Source: Bdellovibrio bacteriovorus str. Tiberius (GTDB taxonomy: Bacteria; Bdellovibrionota; Bdellovibrionia; Bdellovibrionales; Bdellovibrionaceae). Taken from it: a stretch of 64,000 nucleotides of DNA. A model generated the notes under the pieces. That model ran no database searches and was not told the origin of the DNA. It saw nothing but the letters and a program-made list of their open reading frames with translations. Location: contig NC_019567.1 in NCBI RefSeq assembly GCF_000317895.1, positions 1,612,001 through 1,676,000 of the forward strand, written 5' to 3'. Each line of letters begins with the position of its first letter. Within the stretch, counting starts at the first letter, position 1. The position numbers and the translations under genes are program-made. Shown one piece after another: positions 61,579 through 64,000 of this stretch.

Positions 61579-62826
61579 ATGCGTTTTTTTGGCGTCTTTG
61601 TGCTGGTCTGTCTTGTGTCGTTTAATTCACATGCTTTGTTTGGGAAGAAGAAAAAAACCACCCCTGTTTCAGAGTATTCAAAAGGCCATACGGTTGTGAC
61701 TTCAGATGGGTGCCGCTTGAATCTGTCAGTGTTGTATATAAATCCTAAAGATAAGCATATGTGGAGTGGCGCATGTCCGGGTGGGAATGCTGAGGGTTTT
61801 GGTTGGGTTTCTGTTCAGCAGTATGACGGTGTTTTTGTTAAAATTTATGGTGTTCAAATGCAGCGAGGTGCGGTTATTCCTGGCAGCTATTATGTGAACT
61901 CCCTTCAAACATACTATTACTATATTGCTGGCACCGATTCCGTGGATTACTGCGATGGTAAAAATAATAGCAATGCTCAGCAATGTGCGAAGATCAACTC
62001 TTGGCTTGCTGCAAATCAACCAACTCAACAAGTGATGTCCTCCAATGGATGTAAACTGGAACAGCCTAGTGTAATTGTGCGTGGACCTAAAGTGACGTGG
62101 AGTGGGAAGTGTGAAAATGGATATGCAGAAGGGTATGGCTATGTGACCGTACCCAATGTGAATCAAAAAGGACAAGAGGATGGCAAGTGGTCTTATTTGA
62201 TTCGGTATAGTCAAGGTAAGAAAATCGCTGGCAGCTATTTCTTGTATGATGTGGTTCTAAACTCAGGAACCAAAAGCACGGTAGTTTTTCGTATGGGAGC
62301 GGCTTTGTCCCCAATGCATATTGAGACTTTAAAGCCCTGCGCTACCATCAAACCTTGCAAAGAGCTGATGGCTGCAAAAGCTTTGGGTGGGAAAAATCCT
62401 GAAGGGATGGCGCCGGTTTCTGATTTCATGCCTCCGATTGCTGACACTCGTGGGGGTGGGGATCGTCCTCCGGCATTTGATCCGAACCCTAATCCAAATC
62501 GTCCAGCCAATCCGGCGCAGCCACCGATGAATGGTGGGAATAATTCTTCTTCTGCTGGCGGCTATGGTATCGGCAAGTACAAAGCTCCGAAAGTGGCTTG
62601 TGATGACTATGCTTTGGGCCTTGAGATGGACAAACATTCTGCGACGATCAATGAGGGTGTGGGAGTTTGCGACAACGCGAAAGCTACGGCGAAGCTTTAT
62701 GAGTTCTATGCGAACTTGTTAGAGGCTAGTTGCCCGAGCAAAGCAGCCGAGGTGGCGCAAGTGCGTGAAGCGGTTGAATCTGCCAAACAAACGATTCGTG
62801 GCAGTTGCGCTGATTATGGCTACTAG
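61579..62826 (+). CDS. Exported protein with two tandem MORN-like repeats, unknown
   Basis: The 415-residue protein has a signal peptide (RFFGVFVLVCLVSFNSHA). Two repeats of about 90 residues share SDGC/SNGC, WSG(A/K)C, (N/Y)AEG(F/Y)G and GSY. A Pro/Asn-rich linker (PNPNPNRPANP) leads to a helical domain with spaced Cys residues. GAGG precedes the ATG. It is AT-richer than its neighbours and sits on the opposite strand between gspK and gspL, splitting the usual T2SS order. Envelope or T2SS-linked function is possible, as is a later insertion. Confidence 0.7.
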   Translation: MRFFGVFVLVCLVSFNSHALFGKKKKTTPVSEYSKGHTVVTSDGCRLNLSVLYINPKDKHMWSGACPGGNAEGFGWVSVQQYDGVFVKIYGVQMQRGAVIPGSYYVNSLQTYYYYIAGTDSVDYCDGKNNSNAQQCAKINSWLAANQPTQQVMSSNGCKLEQPSVIVRGPKVTWSGKCENGYAEGYGYVTVPNVNQKGQEDGKWSYLIRYSQGKKIAGSYFLYDVVLNSGTKSTVVFRMGAALSPMHIETLKPCATIKPCKELMAAKALGGKNPEGMAPVSDFMPPIADTRGGGDRPPAFDPNPNPNRPANPAQPPMNGGNNSSSAGGYGIGKYKAPKVACDDYALGLEMDKHSATINEGVGVCDNAKATAKLYEFYANLLEASCPSKAAEVAQVREAVESAKQTIRGSCADYGY

Positions 62827-62851
62827 TTAGAAAAGATTAGATTTAAAAAAC

Positions 62852-62880
62852 AAAAACCCCGGTTCATCGCCGGGGTTTTT
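62852..62880. terminator. Bidirectional terminator between the repeat protein gene and gspK
   Basis: AAAAACCCCGG and CCGGGGTTTTT form a stem with a 7-nt loop and T-runs both ways. It ends both convergent transcripts. Confidence 0.92.
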
Positions 62881-62887
62881 TATTTTT

Positions 62888-64000
62888 CTATCTTTCATTC
62901 CAATAGACAACTCTTGGCGGGCCTTTGGGGATTTGTGTGGCGTTGTTGCCGGCGTTACCTCCGCCGGGATTACCGCTTGGGTTGCCTCCGGCGGCGGGGT
63001 CGGGATTGCCGCTGCTTTGGTCGCCACCGGCTGCAGCCTTTTTGTCTTTGTCGACGTATTTTTTCACTTTGCTTGCGGTTTTTTGCAAGTCCATCACCAC
63101 CGCAACAATTTCGCGGGTGGCGCCGGCGAATTCACCGGTGCTGCGGATTTTAAAGTTCATCACGCTGTCGCAGATCAGCGGAACGTCTTCAGGATTTCCT
63201 TCCGTGCGGATGCCTTTGCCTTGAACGAATTGCCAGAAATCGCTGCTGCCGCCGCCTTGGTCACATTTGAACTGTCCACCTTCTTCTTCAGATCCGCGGC
63301 GTTTGATGATCTCGGTGACCACTTCGTCGGTCATGGCCGGGTCCAGGGATTTTAGAACTTCGCGGGTGGCGATGTTCGGGTTGATCCCTTTCATTCCATA
63401 AATGGTCACTCGCGGGGCCAGCAGGTCATAGAAGTCATCGTTCATGCCTGGAACCATGTGCAGTTCCGCGATAGATCTGAACGGACGGTTCGGAGGATAG
63501 TAATCGCTTTGCGAAGCCTGGTTCAGTTCAGCATAATTGGCGCGTTTGTCGCCGCCGTTTAACGAAGCGGACTTCGGGCTCATCCAGTCGGCGATGTTGT
63601 TCACCAGTTCGTCAAATCGGACGTTGCTGTATTCACGCTGGAAGTTTTCGTCTTCTTTAATTTTTTGCGCAAAGATGGTGACCAGCTGTTTTTTCGTCAG
63701 TTCCTGCAACGACTTTGACGGGGAGGCCAAGTCATTCAGGTCGATCTTGGATCCTTCATCCTCGATCGTCACAATGTAGCTTGTGTCCATCGTGGAATCG
63801 GCGACGGCCTTTTTGAAGGCATCTTTGTCGATCGCGCTTAATTCATCCGGGATCGGCAGTGGCCACGCAAACGGGAACTGCCAGATTTGATCCAGCATCT
63901 TGGTGTCACCCAGCTTGTCGCCCAATTTGCTCTGGGCCTGTTGATAGATCTTGATACGCAGCAAGCTCAGCTGCATGCCGGATTTAGCGGCATAATATGC
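62888..64000 (-). CDS. gspK: Type II secretion system protein GspK, partial
   Basis: The reading frame is open to the right edge, so the N-terminal end is outside. The first visible residues (AYYAAKSGMQ) are the usual sequence just after the pilin-like helix in GspK. The 370 residues shown include the helix-hairpin-helix-like part (IAELHMVPGMNDDFYDLLAPRVTIYG) and a Gly/Asn/Pro-rich tail. GspK caps the pseudopilus tip. It is the last gene of the main T2SS operon here, with gspL-gspM-gspN starting anew beyond the inserted gene. Confidence 0.87.
   Translation of the reverse strand, partial: AYYAAKSGMQLSLLRIKIYQQAQSKLGDKLGDTKMLDQIWQFPFAWPLPIPDELSAIDKDAFKKAVADSTMDTSYIVTIEDEGSKIDLNDLASPSKSLQELTKKQLVTIFAQKIKEDENFQREYSNVRFDELVNNIADWMSPKSASLNGGDKRANYAELNQASQSDYYPPNRPFRSIAELHMVPGMNDDFYDLLAPRVTIYGMKGINPNIATREVLKSLDPAMTDEVVTEIIKRRGSEEEGGQFKCDQGGGSSDFWQFVQGKGIRTEGNPEDVPLICDSVMNFKIRSTGEFAGATREIVAVVMDLQKTASKVKKYVDKDKKAAAGGDQSSGNPDPAAGGNPSGNPGGGNAGNNATQIPKGPPRVVYWNER

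Overview
The window looks like a chromosomal segment of a Bdellovibrio-type predatory bacterium (Bdellovibrionota). The evidence is a TIGR02147-family regulator, many secreted or lipoprotein genes without clear homologues, GspL/M/N of the delta-proteobacterial type, ordinary single-copy housekeeping blocks and a moderate GC content. This assignment rests on recognising gene families and layout, not on a database match. The window cuts a gene at each end: an mmsA-like dehydrogenase on the left and gspK on the right.

Layout. 0-6 kb: the 5' part of mmsA, a PAS hybrid histidine kinase, a bioY biotin-transporter gene with an overlapping papain-like hydrolase gene, a divergent MarR regulator with a perfect palindrome between them, and a lipoprotein. 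5.9-11 kb: a TIGR02147 regulator followed by three secreted proteins (two glycine-rich/collagen-like, one MACPF-like). The same inverted-repeat motif precedes both the regulator and the three-gene cluster. 11-15 kb: tRNA-Leu(CAA), a trypsin-like lipoprotein protease, a beta-barrel protein, a SurA-N-like protein and a RimI-like acetyltransferase.

15-26 kb is a translation/RNA block (rimP-nusA-infB-rbfA-truB, rpsO, pnp) followed by an M16 protease and dut. 26-35 kb holds a YIP1-like protein, tamA-tamB, several envelope proteins, a DPM1-like glycosyltransferase and an exported nuclease-like protein. 35-44 kb is mutL-miaA, yicC-gmk-rpoZ-rsh and a CHASE/PAS histidine kinase.

44-55 kb is a complete aerobactin-type siderophore operon on the minus strand (PepSY protein, ShiF-like exporter, iucA, iucB, iucC, iucD, TonB-dependent receptor). 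Most junctions overlap by ATGA. 55-57.6 kb holds small exported proteins and ssb. 57.8-64 kb holds type II secretion genes gspN, gspM and gspL, then a plus-strand gene with two tandem repeats, then gspK running off the edge.

Points most worth following up are the regulator with its glycine-rich/MACPF cluster and paired operators, the palindrome that could form both divergent promoters of bioY and the MarR gene, two GNRA-capped hairpins before rpsO that may be an S15-responsive leader, an exported PD-(D/E)XK-like protein, the siderophore operon, and three long palindromic elements in intergenic DNA.
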